From positions 1 to 64,000 of the forward strand of contig WNNJ02000195.1 in the NCBI GenBank assembly GCA_012934845.2: 64,000 nt of DNA, given 5' to 3'. Below are positions 22,070 to 32,660 of this stretch, in pieces. The notes beneath the pieces were generated by a model. The model searched no databases. It was not told where the DNA came from and was given only the letters and a program-made list of their open reading frames with translations. This stretch comes from Pomphorhynchus laevis (lineage: Eukaryota > Acanthocephala > Palaeacanthocephala > Echinorhynchida > Pomphorhynchidae). The translations under genes and the position numbers were made by a program. The number at the start of each line of letters is the position of its first letter. Position 1 is the stretch's first letter.

Positions 22070-22680
22070 ATAATTAAATAATTAATAATTAATATTTGTT
22101 ATATAAGATTTTATATAACTTATATCAAGTAAAAATTTAAAATTGATATTTAAAATAAAAGTTAATTTTTATGAATTGACTAATAAATAACAGACGATAT
22201 ATTCGAATAAGGAATAGAGGTCATCAGGAGGAACTGATATGCTATCATGTTTCGGAGTCTATTTCTTGACACAACATAGCAGTGGGGCCAAATACGCGCT
22301 AATGACGTATTTCTTCTGATGGAATTTGCTTATCTAGTATATTATTCTAATGCAAAGTATATTATTTGCTATTCATTTATAAAAATTTCCCCTTTGGTGT
22401 TTAAATTTATTTTTAATGATATTTTGTTGATTTATATATTTAACTATTTTCTGTTTGATTGTATTTTGAAGTAACCTAGTTTAAAATTGCATTAAATCAT
22501 TTAAATGATTTTGAAGAAAGTCAATATCATTAAATCATTAAAATTATTTTGAAGAAAGTCAATATCATTACATACAATAGCAATTTGTTAAATTTCGTTA
22601 TTTAATATATGTTTGATATTATTTTGAATGCAAAAATATGTTTCTCGTAAACTTGAATATGTCATCTTTATGATGTCGTC
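22070..22680 (-). mobile_element. PLE family N 3' fragment with module (copy e)
   Basis: Tail (22070-22180), structured module (22214-22320), 3' UTR and a duplicated C-terminal coding shred (22500-22680) are arranged on the minus strand. The module keeps both GAAA and CTGATGA and the intact hairpin AAATACG/CGTATTT. The RT core is missing. Confidence 0.65.
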
Positions 22681-25142
22681 TTTTTGGTATAATGGAATAA
22701 TACTATTTTCTAAAACGACCTTGGTCTTTATTCGGTTATTTAATTCATCAATGAACTGTCTAAACAACTTTCTGTTGTGTCAAATTTACTTGTCAAACGT
22801 TTTATTCAATTGTTAATAAATTCTTGAGATATTTTATTAATATAAATCATACAATTTATGAATGCATGTGGCATCGGGATCTTAATTGTTAAATTAAAAT
22901 GACTTTAGTATTTACAGCAGCCAGATAATGACAATTATTTGACATAATAGTTTCGCCGTTTTTATAGCTTGCAACATCCGAAGATACACGCCTGAGACCG
23001 AATTATGTATTAACCCAACAATTCAACATTTAGCCAAAAATACGGTATTCACAAATATTATATATATTTCGATATTAATTGTAATTTCAATATTGCTGAC
23101 AAATTTGGTAAAAATCAATGCAACCTTTATTGGTATTATTATATATTGATAATTTATTCACTTTCGAGTTTTATTGATCAAAAATACCAAATCTGATAAT
23201 CGAGTTATTGATCAAACATACCAAATATGATAATCCAAGTATACATTTTTTGTTTTATAAACTGATTTTTTACATTGATTTCTTTATACGATTGAAAAGA
23301 CTAAGATGAAAAATCAATAGAATCCAATAATATTGTTTAATAAACACATTTTCACATTTTTAATTATATAACGTTTGATTACGTTCTATAATTAAAAAAT
23401 CAAGATAATAATTCACCAATTTTATCAAGAAATAAAAGCACTATTTAATGAATGATTTAACTACATAATTTTTATTTTAGTTATTAAAAATTCAAAGTTA
23501 AATTTGTATCATCTTAAAATCTTTAGTTGTAATTATATATAGGCGATTAATTTTTTAGTACATCAACGAACGGCTAAAATGTTTTGAAGAGTGAGATGAA
23601 GTTCCTAATCAATTATAAAGATATAATTACTTTATCGTTTTTAGCGTTATCAGGTTGCTTTGTCCGATCAAATTAATATTTTTACTTTTTGATCAGCATT
23701 CATGCCAAATGATAGTATGTGACCCATCCACAATTCAAAAAGTTAATTATTTTGAATGAAGAGTTTTAAGTATTTCTTTCTGGCTGTAATTGTCAAATTG
23801 AATTAGCTATTTTGAAGTTGTAACTAAATCCTATGGCTAGACAAAATTAAAACGTCACAATAAGAAAAATACAATTTATTTCAATTTTTCGAAATCTCCA
23901 CTATCTTTAGAAAGTTTAATCAAAAGCTAATTTTTTATAAGTTTTACCAAAATTATCTTTTAACTTTCTTAAGTTGATCACTAATAGAAAACAATTAAGT
24001 CTTAATAGAAAACTATAGAGACTTCGAAATAATATGTTTTCCGTTTAATCACTTTAATTTAAGTGTACGTAATACCGACGAGTATAGGGTTCTGTTAAAT
24101 TTCATAATTTATCGGGGATAACGTGAATAACATTATGCTCACAAACTTCAAATTCGCTATAATGTAATTTGGTATAATGTAATGTTCTGTAATATTATAA
24201 CTCGTAGCCCAATTATCTTTAATTAACAACAATATCAATTTAATTATTGATATTTAAAACTAAACTTTTCTTTATAATTTCATATTAACTTGTATTATTC
24301 TTTTACTTTTGTTTTGAAATTATATAGACACAAACATAATAGCGATTTGTACAAAGTTTGAATAATCCTTTGAATCCATTAAGATAAGAATAAAAATATA
24401 AAATAAAGAGTAGATAGGCTAACTAAAAATGTGAAATAAGAATTTGTATTGTACGATACACGTGTAGAGAAAATATTTATCAAATTTTATAGCAATTTTG
24501 CGTTTTTGGAAAATTTAATCAATTTAAGATACTTAATACTTTATTTATACTGAAAAATTGAACTGTTAATTAAAATATAGTCTACTTATAAAAGTTAACA
24601 AGTTAAATTAATAATAAGTTAAATCTTTTAATACATTTTCTTGCAGTATACATTTTTAATTTATTGATTTAAATCATCATATATCAAAAAATCATTAATT
24701 AATTTCAAAAACATATATACGCACAGCAATGTATGAAAGTCGTTTTTGATTTTCATAATTAAATTAAACTAATCGAAATATTACCGGCAAATAAGTACGA
24801 ATCTAATAAAAGTATAATTATGTATTATCCTATGAACAATGTATATTGTTCATTAGATATGTTTATTGTTTATTGGATATGTATATCCAATAAACAATAA
24901 GGATTGAAAATATAAGGATTGAAAATCATATGCAACAAGTAACATACAACAAATAATATAATTGAAAAATTGTTAAGAAAAAGTTAACTTATAAATACAA
25001 ATACACAGGGTCGTGAAGAGATTTTAATATTTTGAAGTTGCCCGAAGATATGTGAAAAAACGAAAAAGTTTTCCAAAACAAAAACGAAGCCAAAATTAAC
25101 AAAAAGATTTATGCAATCAATGACATTTTCGTATCATTACCT
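22681..25142. other. AT-rich intergenic DNA with one 36-bp palindrome
   Basis: No gene. At about 24865-24900 the arms TATTGTTTATTGGATAT and ATATCCAATAAACAATA form a near-perfect inverted repeat, next to a smaller one (TGAACAATGTATATTGTTCA). Confidence 0.45.
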
Positions 25143-25489
25143 AAAGTCGTTGTTGCCAGCATATAAAGTCGTTCGCGCAAAAGAAAGTTGTTATTAGCAG
25201 CAAAAACGTGGATGGAGTTACTAATAAAATCGTTGTTGTCAGCAAAAGCGATAGTATTGTCATCAATAACGTCGACGTTGTCATCAATATCGTCATTGTC
25301 AGCAATAACGTCGATGTTAACAGCAATAACATCCTTGTTGTCAGCAATAACATGGTTGTTAGCAGCAATAACACGTTGTTGTCAGCAATAACGTTTGTTG
25401 TAAGCAACAACTTTGTTGTTGCCTGAAATAACATTGTTGATGCAGGTAATAAAATTGTTGTTGTAAACAAAAGTTTTTGTAATAACCTA
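25143..25489 (-). repeat. Diverged left part of the 21-bp minisatellite
   Basis: Units built on CAATAAC plus GTTGTTG (here often with GTCAG instead of GCAAG) are spaced by about 21 bp but have many substitutions. This is the same family as 27190-29240, separated from it by the PLE at 25490-27189. Confidence 0.75.
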
Positions 25490-25493
25490 ACTT

Positions 25494-26476
25494 TTTGTGA
25501 TAAATTAAAGGATAACCATATAACAACCACTATTGATAAAGCTAGTAATAACTTTGTCTTCATACGCAAAAAGCTTTATTATGATATACTAATAAAAGAG
25601 GTAAATTCTAATGATTTAAATGTAAATCCAACATATGAACGTAGTGAGTTGAGTTTAGAAACAATTATTACAAGTCACTGTTCTATAATGGATAAAAAGG
25701 GTATAAAGGTTGAATCAGATAATCAAACTAGACCTATATTATATTGGAATCCGAAATTACATAAAAATCCAATAAAGCCTAGGTTCATATGTAGTGCGTT
25801 TAAATGTACATTAAAACCACTTTCTGTCTATATGAATAAAATACTTAAAGTAATTAAAGCACACTTTAAAAAATATTGCAAGATAATCGAAATTAATACT
25901 AGTATAAAACACTATTTCAGTATTAATTCTACAAACGCATTTTTAGAACAGACAAAAGGAATAAATTTTCAAAATATAAATACATACGATTTTAGTACGC
26001 TTTCTACAAATCAAGATTTAGTAGATATTAAAGAAGTCTTAGTAAAATTAATTAATCTTATATTAGGAAAAAGATATACATATATATGTTATAATAACTA
26101 TAACGCATATCTAACAAAAATTAAACCATCAAGTAAATATAAATATATGGATAAAATTGAATTAATAGAATCCTTAAATATTTTGATAAATCAAAATTAT
26201 TTAAAAGTAGGGACATCTATATTTAGACAGGTAAAAGGTGTTCAAATGGGTGGTAATAATAGCCCAATTATAGCTGACTTGTGTTTAAGCTTTGTAGAAT
26301 ATGAATTTATTCATAACTGTGTAAAAACTAAGTCTAAACTATATAAATATAAAAAATATATGTTTCGATACATTGATGATATATGTGTATTTAATTCAAA
26401 TAATTTTGATTCAATTAGTGAACAAATTTATCCAAAAAGCCTTATTCTTAACAAAACCAATATTAATGATAAATAA
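25494..26476 (+). pseudogene. PLE reverse transcriptase, family N (near-complete core)
   Basis: The frame is open from about 25490. It begins with K-D-N-H-I-T-T-T-I-D-K-A-S-N-N-F, equivalent to the A-D-K-G-N block that opens PLE reverse transcriptases. Next come N-P-K-L-H-K-N-P-I-K-P-R-F (near 25750), motif A D-F-S-T-L-S-T-N (near 25990), motif B V-K-G-V-Q-M-G-G-N-N-S-P (near 26235) and Y-I-D-D (near 26370). Two normally conserved positions are altered: Y to S in motif A and P to Q in motif B. The frame stops after N-D-K at 26476, and the following coding block (26544-26800) is in a different frame. The TTG at 25649 is not a real start; no ATG lies before the T-I-D-K block. Confidence 0.75.
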
Positions 26477-26543
26477 GGTGTATATCTAGATATGAACATT
26501 AAATTAACATTAACTAAAACTACTATTAATTTATATCGTAAAG

Positions 26544-26888
26544 ATGACATATTTAAATTTACAAGAAATATTTTTGCATGAGCATTCATGCATACCATAT
26601 AATGTAAAATATAATACATTAAATAATGAAATTTTAAGAATTGCAACAATATGTAATGATATTGGCTTTCTTAAAAATCATTTAAATAATTTAATATATA
26701 CATATTTTAAACTAGGTTACTATAAAAATAACATCAAGCAGAAAATAGTAAAATATATAAATCAACACAATAATATGAAGAATAAATTTAAACTCTCAAG
26801 TAGCAATTTTTATAGATGGATAATAAATAATATACTTTGTATTAGAATAAGATACCAGATAGTTATTTCAGAGGAAATACATCATTAG
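26544..26888 (+). pseudogene. PLE family N C-terminal part
   Basis: It codes the post-RT region (F-L-H-E-H-S-C-I-P-Y-N near its start, then I-C-N-D-I-G-F-L-K-N-H-L-N-N-L-I) and the Lys/Asn-rich end of family N. Past about residue 90 the frame runs into the 3' UTR and is not protein. The absence of any C-x-x-C or Y-V-G-x-T sequence confirms that no GIY-YIG nuclease follows the RT in this family. Confidence 0.65.
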
Positions 26889-26973
26889 CATGTATTTGGC
26901 CCTGCTGCTATGTTGGGAAGAGGAGTTGGGGGCCGAAACCTGATAGCATAGTAGTTCCTCCTGATGACCTCTA
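26868..26973 (+). other. Family N structured 3' module (copy f, best preserved)
   Basis: In order: AGAG (26870-26873), GAAA (26874-26877), hairpin arms around CATTAGC (TACAT and ATGTA), TTT, GG, then GCTGCTATG (26904-26912). A loop with GGGGGCCGAAACC follows, then CATAGTAG (26947-26954), TTCCTC, CTGATGA (26961-26967) and CCTCT (26968-26972). CCTCT can pair back to AGAG(G). This gives three stems meeting at hammerhead-like core boxes. I infer the fold; it was not computed. Confidence 0.5.
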
Positions 26974-27189
26974 ATTCTTATTCTGATACAGCGTCTGTTA
27001 TTTATTAGTCAATTCATAAAAATGACGTTTATTTTAAATTTTATTTTTTTAACTTGATTTAAATTATAGAAAATCTAAAAACAATTATTAATTTTATTAT
27101 TTAATTATTAAATTTTGATTTAGCATGAATATGTTTTGTTTTTTTTATAATTATATTAAATACGTAGACTCAGTTAGCTGATTTGATTT

Positions 27190-29240
27190 AATAACGTCGT
27201 TGTTGCCAGCAATAATGTCATTGTAGCAAACAATAATGCTTTTGCTACTAGCAATAACGTTATTAAGGAAAGCAATACAGTCGTAGTTGCAAGCAATAAC
27301 GTCGTTGTTACAAGCAATTACGTCGTTGTTGCAAGCAATAACGTCGTTGTTGCAAGCAATAACATCGTTGTTGCAAGCAATAACGTCATTGTTGCAAGCA
27401 ATAACGTCATTGTTGCAAGCAATATCGTCATTGTTGCAAGCAATAACTTGTCGTTGTTGCAAGTAATAACGTCGTTGTTGCAAGCAATAACGTCTTTGTT
27501 GCAAGTAATAACGTCGTTGTTGCAAGCAATAACATCGTTGTTGCAAGCAATAACATCGTTGTTGCAAGCAATAACGTCGTTGTTGCAAGCAATAACGTCG
27601 TTGTTGCAAGCAATAACGTCGTTGTTGCAAGCAATAACGTCGTTGTTGCAAGCAATAACGTCGTTGTTGCAAGCAATAACGTCGTTGTTGCAAGCAATAA
27701 CGTCGTTGTTGCAAGCAATAACGTCGTTGTTGCAAGCAATAACATCGTTGTTGCAAGCAATAACATCGTTGTTGCAAGCAATAACGTCGTTGTTGCAAGC
27801 AATAACGTCGTTGTTGCAAGCAATAACGTCGTTGTTGCAAGCAATAACGTCGTTGTTGCAAGCAATAACGTCGTTGTTGCAAGCAATAACGTCGTTGTTG
27901 CAAGCAATAACGTCGTTGTTGCAAGCAATAACGTCGTTGTTGCAAGCAATAACGTCGTTGTTGCAAGCAATAACGTCGTTGTTGCAAGCAATAACGTCGT
28001 TGTTGCAAGCAATAACGTCGTTGTTGCAAGCAATAACGTCGTTGTTGCAAGCAATAACGTCGTTGTTGCAAGCAATAACGTCGTTGTTGCAAGCAATAAC
28101 GTCGTTGTTGCAAGCAATAACGTCGTTGTTGCAAGCAATAACGTCGTTGTTGCAAGCAATAACGTCGTTGTTGCAAGCAATAACGTCGTTGTTGCAAGCA
28201 ATAACGTCGTTGTTGCAAGCAATAACGTCGTTGTTGCAAGCAATAACGTCGTTGTTGCAAGCAATAACGTCGTTGTTGCAAGCAATAACGTCGTTGTTGC
28301 AAGCAATAACGTTGTTGCAAGCAATAACGTCGTTGTTGCAAGCAATAACGTCGTTGTTGCAAGCAATAACGTCGTTGTTGCAAGCAATAACGTCGTTGTT
28401 GCAAGCAATAACGTCGTTGTTGCAAGCAATAACGTCGTTGTTGCAAGCAATAACGTCGTTGTTGCAAGCAATAACGTCGTTGTTGCAAGCAATAACGTCG
28501 TTGTTGCAAGCAATAACGTCGTTGTTGCAAGCAATAACGTCGTTGTTGCAAGCAATAACGTCGTTGTTGCAAGCAATAACGTCGTTGTTGCAAGCAATAA
28601 CGTCGTTGTTGCAAGCAATAACGTCGTTGTTGCAAGCAATAACGTCGTTGTTGCAAGCAATAACGTCGTTGTTGCAAGCAATAACGTCGTTGTTGCAAGC
28701 AATAACGTCGTTGTTGCAAGCAATAACGTCGTTGTTGCAAGCAATAACGTCGTTGTTGCAAGCAATAACGTCGTTGTTGCAAGCAATAACACCATTGTTG
28801 CAAGCAATAACACCGTTGTTGCAAGCAATAACACCGTTGTTGCAAGCAATAACATCGTTGTTGCAAGCAATAACATCGTTGTTGCAAGCAATAACGTCGT
28901 TGTTGCAAGCAATAACGTCGTTGTTGCAAGCAATAACATCGTTGTTGCAAGCAATAACGTCGTTGTTGCAAGCAATAACCTCGTTGTTGCAAGCAATAAC
29001 CTCGTTGTTGCAAGCACTAACCTCGTTGTTGCAAGCAATAACCTTGTTGTTTCAAGCAATAACCTTGTTGTTTCAAGCAATAACGTCGTTGTTGCAAGCA
29101 ATAACCTCGTTGTTTCAAGAATTAGCGTCGTTGTTTTAAGCAATAACGTCGTTGTTGTAAATAATAACGTCGTTGTTGCAAGCAATAAGTTTGTTGTTGC
29201 AAGCAATAACTTTGTTGTAGCCAGCAGCAACAAAGTCTTG
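27190..29240. repeat. 21-bp minisatellite, about 95 units
   Basis: The unit is an imperfect palindrome (CAATAACG, a central T, CGTTGTTG) plus the linker CAAG. From about 27560 to 28780 units are almost invariant, and variants accumulate toward both ends (ATCG, ACCG, CCTCG, TTTCAAG forms). One unit near 28310 lacks TCG and is 18 bp. Because 21 is a multiple of three and the unit lacks stops in three of the frames, long frames (L-L-Q-A-I-T-S on plus; Q-Q-R-R-Y-C-L and L-L-L-A-T-T-T on minus) cross the array. These are artefacts. Confidence 0.95.
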
Positions 29241-30286
29241 CTAGTTACAATTAATTAAAGTCATTGTTAGACAAGAGACATTCATATATATTTAATATCA
29301 TTTTTCAAATTACACCTAAAACATTGTACAACAAATTTGAATGTAGTTTTATTCTTTGCATAATATTACTGAAGAAAATATACACGGTATTCAGCAAAAA
29401 GCGAGACGACTACAATTATATTTGAAAATCAAGACATACTATGCAACATAGTTTATTTGTTTACGACCGTTAAAGCGCTTTAATAATAGACCTATATCAT
29501 TCACAAGGAAGACCATATCGCTTATGACACATAATACTTGAAAACATCGTATATATACATATGTTCGTTTATATATTTCTTAGTGTGATGATTAGTAATA
29601 CTAAAGCGTATATTTAACAAAGCGATTTAAAAACCATAAAATCATCAGTTCTAAAACTTGCACAGTTACAAATATCTAGTTTACGTTTATTTTTTTTTTC
29701 AAAAAAGTAGCAGCAATCAAGCATTATTAAAATAAAATCTAAAACCAGTTTTTCTGTATCAAATATATAGAGTCATCATTGTACATACTTGTTTTTATTT
29801 AAAAGTAAATATTTGTGGCGTATGTTTAATGTCGCTTGCCGTGAAATGAGTAATTCTGACGATTGTGTTTCGTATTTGATTAATCTAATCAGTAGGTAAT
29901 ACTCTTCTTGTTGGTTCATATTGAAACCCATCAAAGCGACTTAAGAGCATTGCAGTGCACTATACTTGTTTAGGAAAGATCCATAAACTGGTATCTAGCG
30001 ACATTATTATAATGCACTTATAATAAAACTTGTATACTTGGATGTACCGCACGTCTTGTTTGTAACTTGTAGTATTACAAGTCATATGTTTGTTACAATA
30101 ATAATGTCTCAGATCGCTATTTAGAGATTTATCTACGCAGTTAACAATTCTAACCTGCTGAGGATTCATAATAACGACGAAACGGCTGTCATAAAGATTG
30201 CGCGTGCTAAGTTCATTTGGCTTCAACCGCTATAAAATAACATTTATTGTTTTTTATTTGAAACGGAATGAGACATTCTGGGGGGG
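29241..30286. other. Intergenic DNA, no gene supported
   Basis: A non-ATG minus-strand frame of 88 codons (29960-30226) has no motif or splice context that I recognise. The rest is AT-rich unique sequence. Confidence 0.4.
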
Positions 30287-30464
30287 AATAATTATTTTTG
30301 TATCTAAATGCCATTCCCAGATTTTGTTTTTCATACATTGTACCTTAACTTGTTTTATTGTTTCAGATACTTCTTGATAATGTCCGCGGTTAGCGAACGA
30401 AATATCGAAGAAATATTCAATTTCTTTTTTCTGGGAATGGCATTTAGATACAAAAATAATTATT
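30287..30464. repeat. Fold-back element with 35-bp perfect arms
   Basis: The arms 30287-30321 (AATAATTATTTTTGTATCTA and onward) and 30430-30464 are exact reverse complements around a loop of about 108 bp. Inside the loop TTGTTTTATTGTTTCAG precedes ATG with a short frame M-S-A-V-S-E-R-N-I-E-E-I-F-N-F, which resembles a 3' splice site and a protein start. The right arm interrupts it after a few codons. It could be an inverted duplication next to a host exon or a small foldback transposon. Confidence 0.7.
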
Positions 30465-31573
30465 GTTTATTAACATTACAGAAAAGTCATTAGCGACGTT
30501 TTAAATAAGACATTATTTTCAAATAACGAGCATTGAACATAAACTTGGTAGTTTTAAGCCAGTGCATTGATTAAATGGTAAAGCAATTAATTGTCCTGTT
30601 GTCTTTCAATATATACTTTTGAAGTTCTCGATTTTTAGATAATATTTTCATATAATGAAACATCTTTAGTATTTCGTTTGATTTACCTTTATCATTTCGT
30701 AAATCATACAGTCGATGAAAGTATATAGGCTGATGAATCGATGCACAGTCAATAAATATTGCGCAAGATATTTATCGTCTCTATAATTGTGTTTGCCGTT
30801 AAGATTGGATACTTACTATGATTTTATTACGCTATATAGAATCAGATTCTTAATAAAGTTTGCTCAAAGTCAACAAAGTTACTCGTTGCGCCTTATAAAT
30901 ATTGCTAGGGTTAAATCCATTCCTAGCTAATCGAATTTGAAATATTTTCAATATTCGGCACCATTTTGGTATCATTATCTAGAATTGTAATAAACTAGTT
31001 TCCATTCCCAGAAAGTTTATACAGTCCAAAAAACTATAAAGTCGGATCTTAACTTTCTGGTATAAAATCTATCTGATTACAATTCAGACAATGATGCTTA
31101 ACTGATTCCGAAATATTGAAAATAATTTTAGATTTTATTCGCGAGGGATGCTTTTTTATCTACACAACAATTCCTGATTAATGAAATGTGTCTTTGCCTA
31201 ATAAGTTTCGTTATAAACGGCTTCATATTTACTGTATTCTTTTTAAAACTTTATCACACAGATTTAACCAAATGTGCGACCATCCTATTGCATATATGCT
31301 TGCTGTAAAATTAAGATCACATATCATATTTGAACGAATCTGAGCATATTTTGGCCAAAAATATAAATTGCATCGGCACCTAGATATTTCCTAGTGTCGA
31401 TTTTAAATTTGTAGTAAATTTATATTTTTATTTTTATACCCATGGTGTAATAATCGTAATCATCGCATTGTGCTTTGATAGGGTAATCAATACAATCAAT
31501 TCGTCAGATGTTGTAAGCTCCAGTGATAAATCTTTTAAATCGAGCTTTTCAAGCTTGTAAACTTTAAGATTGA
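30465..31573. other. Intergenic or intronic DNA, no gene seen
   Basis: AT-rich sequence with no recognised feature. It may be intron of the gene whose exon lies at 31717-32156. Confidence 0.4.
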
Positions 31574-31574
31574 A

Positions 31575-31611
31575 ACCAAGTCGCCGAGTCCCGCTTAGCG
31601 ACTTGGTTACT
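31575..31611. repeat. Short perfect hairpin, 11-bp stem
   Basis: AACCAAGTCGC and GCGACTTGGTT flank a 13-nt loop. It is GC-richer than its surroundings. It is not a tRNA and has no U-run typical of a terminator. Confidence 0.6.
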
Positions 31612-31716
31612 ACTATCGATGAACTTATTTCATTTTAATTTGTAATCCCTGGAGACAATTTTGAAGTAAACTGCATGTTCGAAATTCATCAAAATTGTTC
31701 TAGCTGCAAATTTTAG

Positions 31717-32156
31717 AAAAATTTGTAGAAATGTCAGTAAGTGTCGATATTGAAAACAAGGGATACTACTTCAAATCGTCATCTGATGAATCCATGCACT
31801 TTAAGTCAACATACGACGACAAGAAATTTATTACGTTCGTAATCGAAATAACAACTACGTGGAGAGAAATGTGCAAGATCAGGAAAGTTCTAAGATTTCT
31901 AGACAAATCTCCTGTTCCATTGATGGTGATATGTTCCATTGAAAGTGGATATCTGATTAATATAAAAAGTATTATGAAAATAATTCCAGACGACTATGAT
32001 ATTGAAGCAGCGCTTTCAAAATTGTTTATACCTGTGCTACATTGTAGTCCTGCCTTGCTACAGCAAACAGCGCACTCCTCATTGGAGGAATTAAAGTGCA
32101 TCCGAATTTTGGACTTTATTCCATTGTTTAACAAATTAAAAGATGACGGAATAGAG
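31717..32156 (+). CDS. Internal exon of an unrecognised host gene
   Basis: A frame of about 146 codons is bounded by a TTTTAG acceptor at 31711-31716 and a strong donor, GAG then GTAAGA, at 32154-32162. Its composition is balanced and protein-like, unlike nearby DNA. An ATG lies at 31731, but the frame is open upstream to the acceptor (K-F-V-E-M-S-V-S-V-D), so the Met may be internal. The alternation of predicted strands with a helix (R-E-M-C-K-I-R-K-V-L-R-F-L) followed by P-L-M-V-I-C-S-I-E-S-G-Y-L-I recalls the end of a PCNA-like fold such as RAD9. That likeness is weak, and the C-terminal third (S-P-A-L-L-Q-Q-T-A-H-S-S-L-E-E-L) fits nothing I know. Function is therefore unassigned. The frame beyond the donor (to 32222) is intron. 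Confidence 0.6.
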
Positions 32157-32299
32157 GTAAGAACTAGGAAAATAATTGCTTTTTTGTTTACAGTTGTAAT
32201 AAAAACGCAGGTAACTTTATGATGATACTATAGCAGCAGCTGTCGAAATATAAAAGTAAATTAGTTTTTGAATGATCATGTTTTAATATTTTAAAAAGT

Positions 32300-32480
32300 G
32301 ACTTTAAATTTAAATCGTATTTTATTTATAATTTTAATTATTAATTTTAACATGATATAAGTTATATAAAATTTTATAAAATTATTGAATTATTTATCAT
32401 TATATATAATTATTTATTTTATTATTTTATTTATCATTATGTTTAATTTATAAATAATTTAATATATACAGACTCAGTTG
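32300..32480 (+). repeat. PLE family N tail, plus strand
   Basis: TTAACATGATATAAGTTATA, the AT tract and ACTCAGTTGATTGATCTGAA form the standard 3' tail, without module. Confidence 0.55.
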
Positions 32481-32484
32481 ATTG

Positions 32485-32660
32485 ATCTGAATTATATGCC
32501 TCGCAAGATATGAAGAATGCAAACAACAATATATCCGTGAAAATAAGCGTAGTTTGAATTTGAGACTGAACAACCACCAAAATGATATACTAGATAAGCG
32601 GGGAAATATGATATCGCTGTTGCACTTGTAATTCATTCAACGCTGAAAATACCCGTTTAA
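32485..32660 (+). pseudogene. PLE GIY-YIG remnant, plus strand
   Basis: The plus strand reads Y-E-E-C-K-Q-Q-Y-I-R-E-N-K-R-S-L-N-L-R-L-N-N-H near 32505-32580. This matches the GIY-YIG segment Q-Y-I-G-E-T-K-R with the following R-x-x-x-H helix of Penelope nucleases; the Gly is replaced by Arg and Thr by Asn. Stops follow near 32626. It begins directly after a family N tail end, which suggests that family N inserted into an older PLE. Confidence 0.5.

Larger units (their letters stand above)
25490..27189 (+). mobile_element. Penelope-like element, family N, copy 4 (longest 5' extent)
   Basis: The copy has an RT frame, a C-terminal region in another frame, a 3' UTR with the structured module (26868-26973), the AT tail and the end motif GACTCAGTTAGCTGATTTGA. 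It is inserted into the 21-bp minisatellite: repeat units abut both ends, with AATAAC on each side. It preserves more of the N-terminal side (T-I-D-K-A-S-N-N-F block near 25530) than any other copy, yet no nuclease domain is visible upstream of the RT before the repeat begins. Confidence 0.8.

Noticed and set aside
25141-25569. 142-codon Leu/Thr-rich minus-strand frame with a signal-peptide-like start
   Set aside because: It is the diverged minisatellite plus the 5' edge of the PLE.
26868-26973. A true HDV-type ribozyme
   Set aside because: The A-B-A'-B' pairing is similar, but no P3 or P4 hairpin and no catalytic C in the expected joining region could be found.
27151-29233. Long open frames of about 560-620 codons across the minisatellite
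   Set aside because: They are caused by a stop-free 21-bp unit, are open in several frames at once and have no start context or domain.
27190-29240. CRISPR array
   Set aside because: Repeats are contiguous without variable spacers, and the surrounding genes are animal retroelements.
25490-29240. Telomeric context for the endonuclease-free PLE
   Set aside because: The neighbouring repeat is not an arthropod telomere repeat (TTAGG or a variant), and no such run occurs in the window.
29960-30226. 88-codon minus-strand frame
   Set aside because: Non-ATG start, no motif and no splice support.
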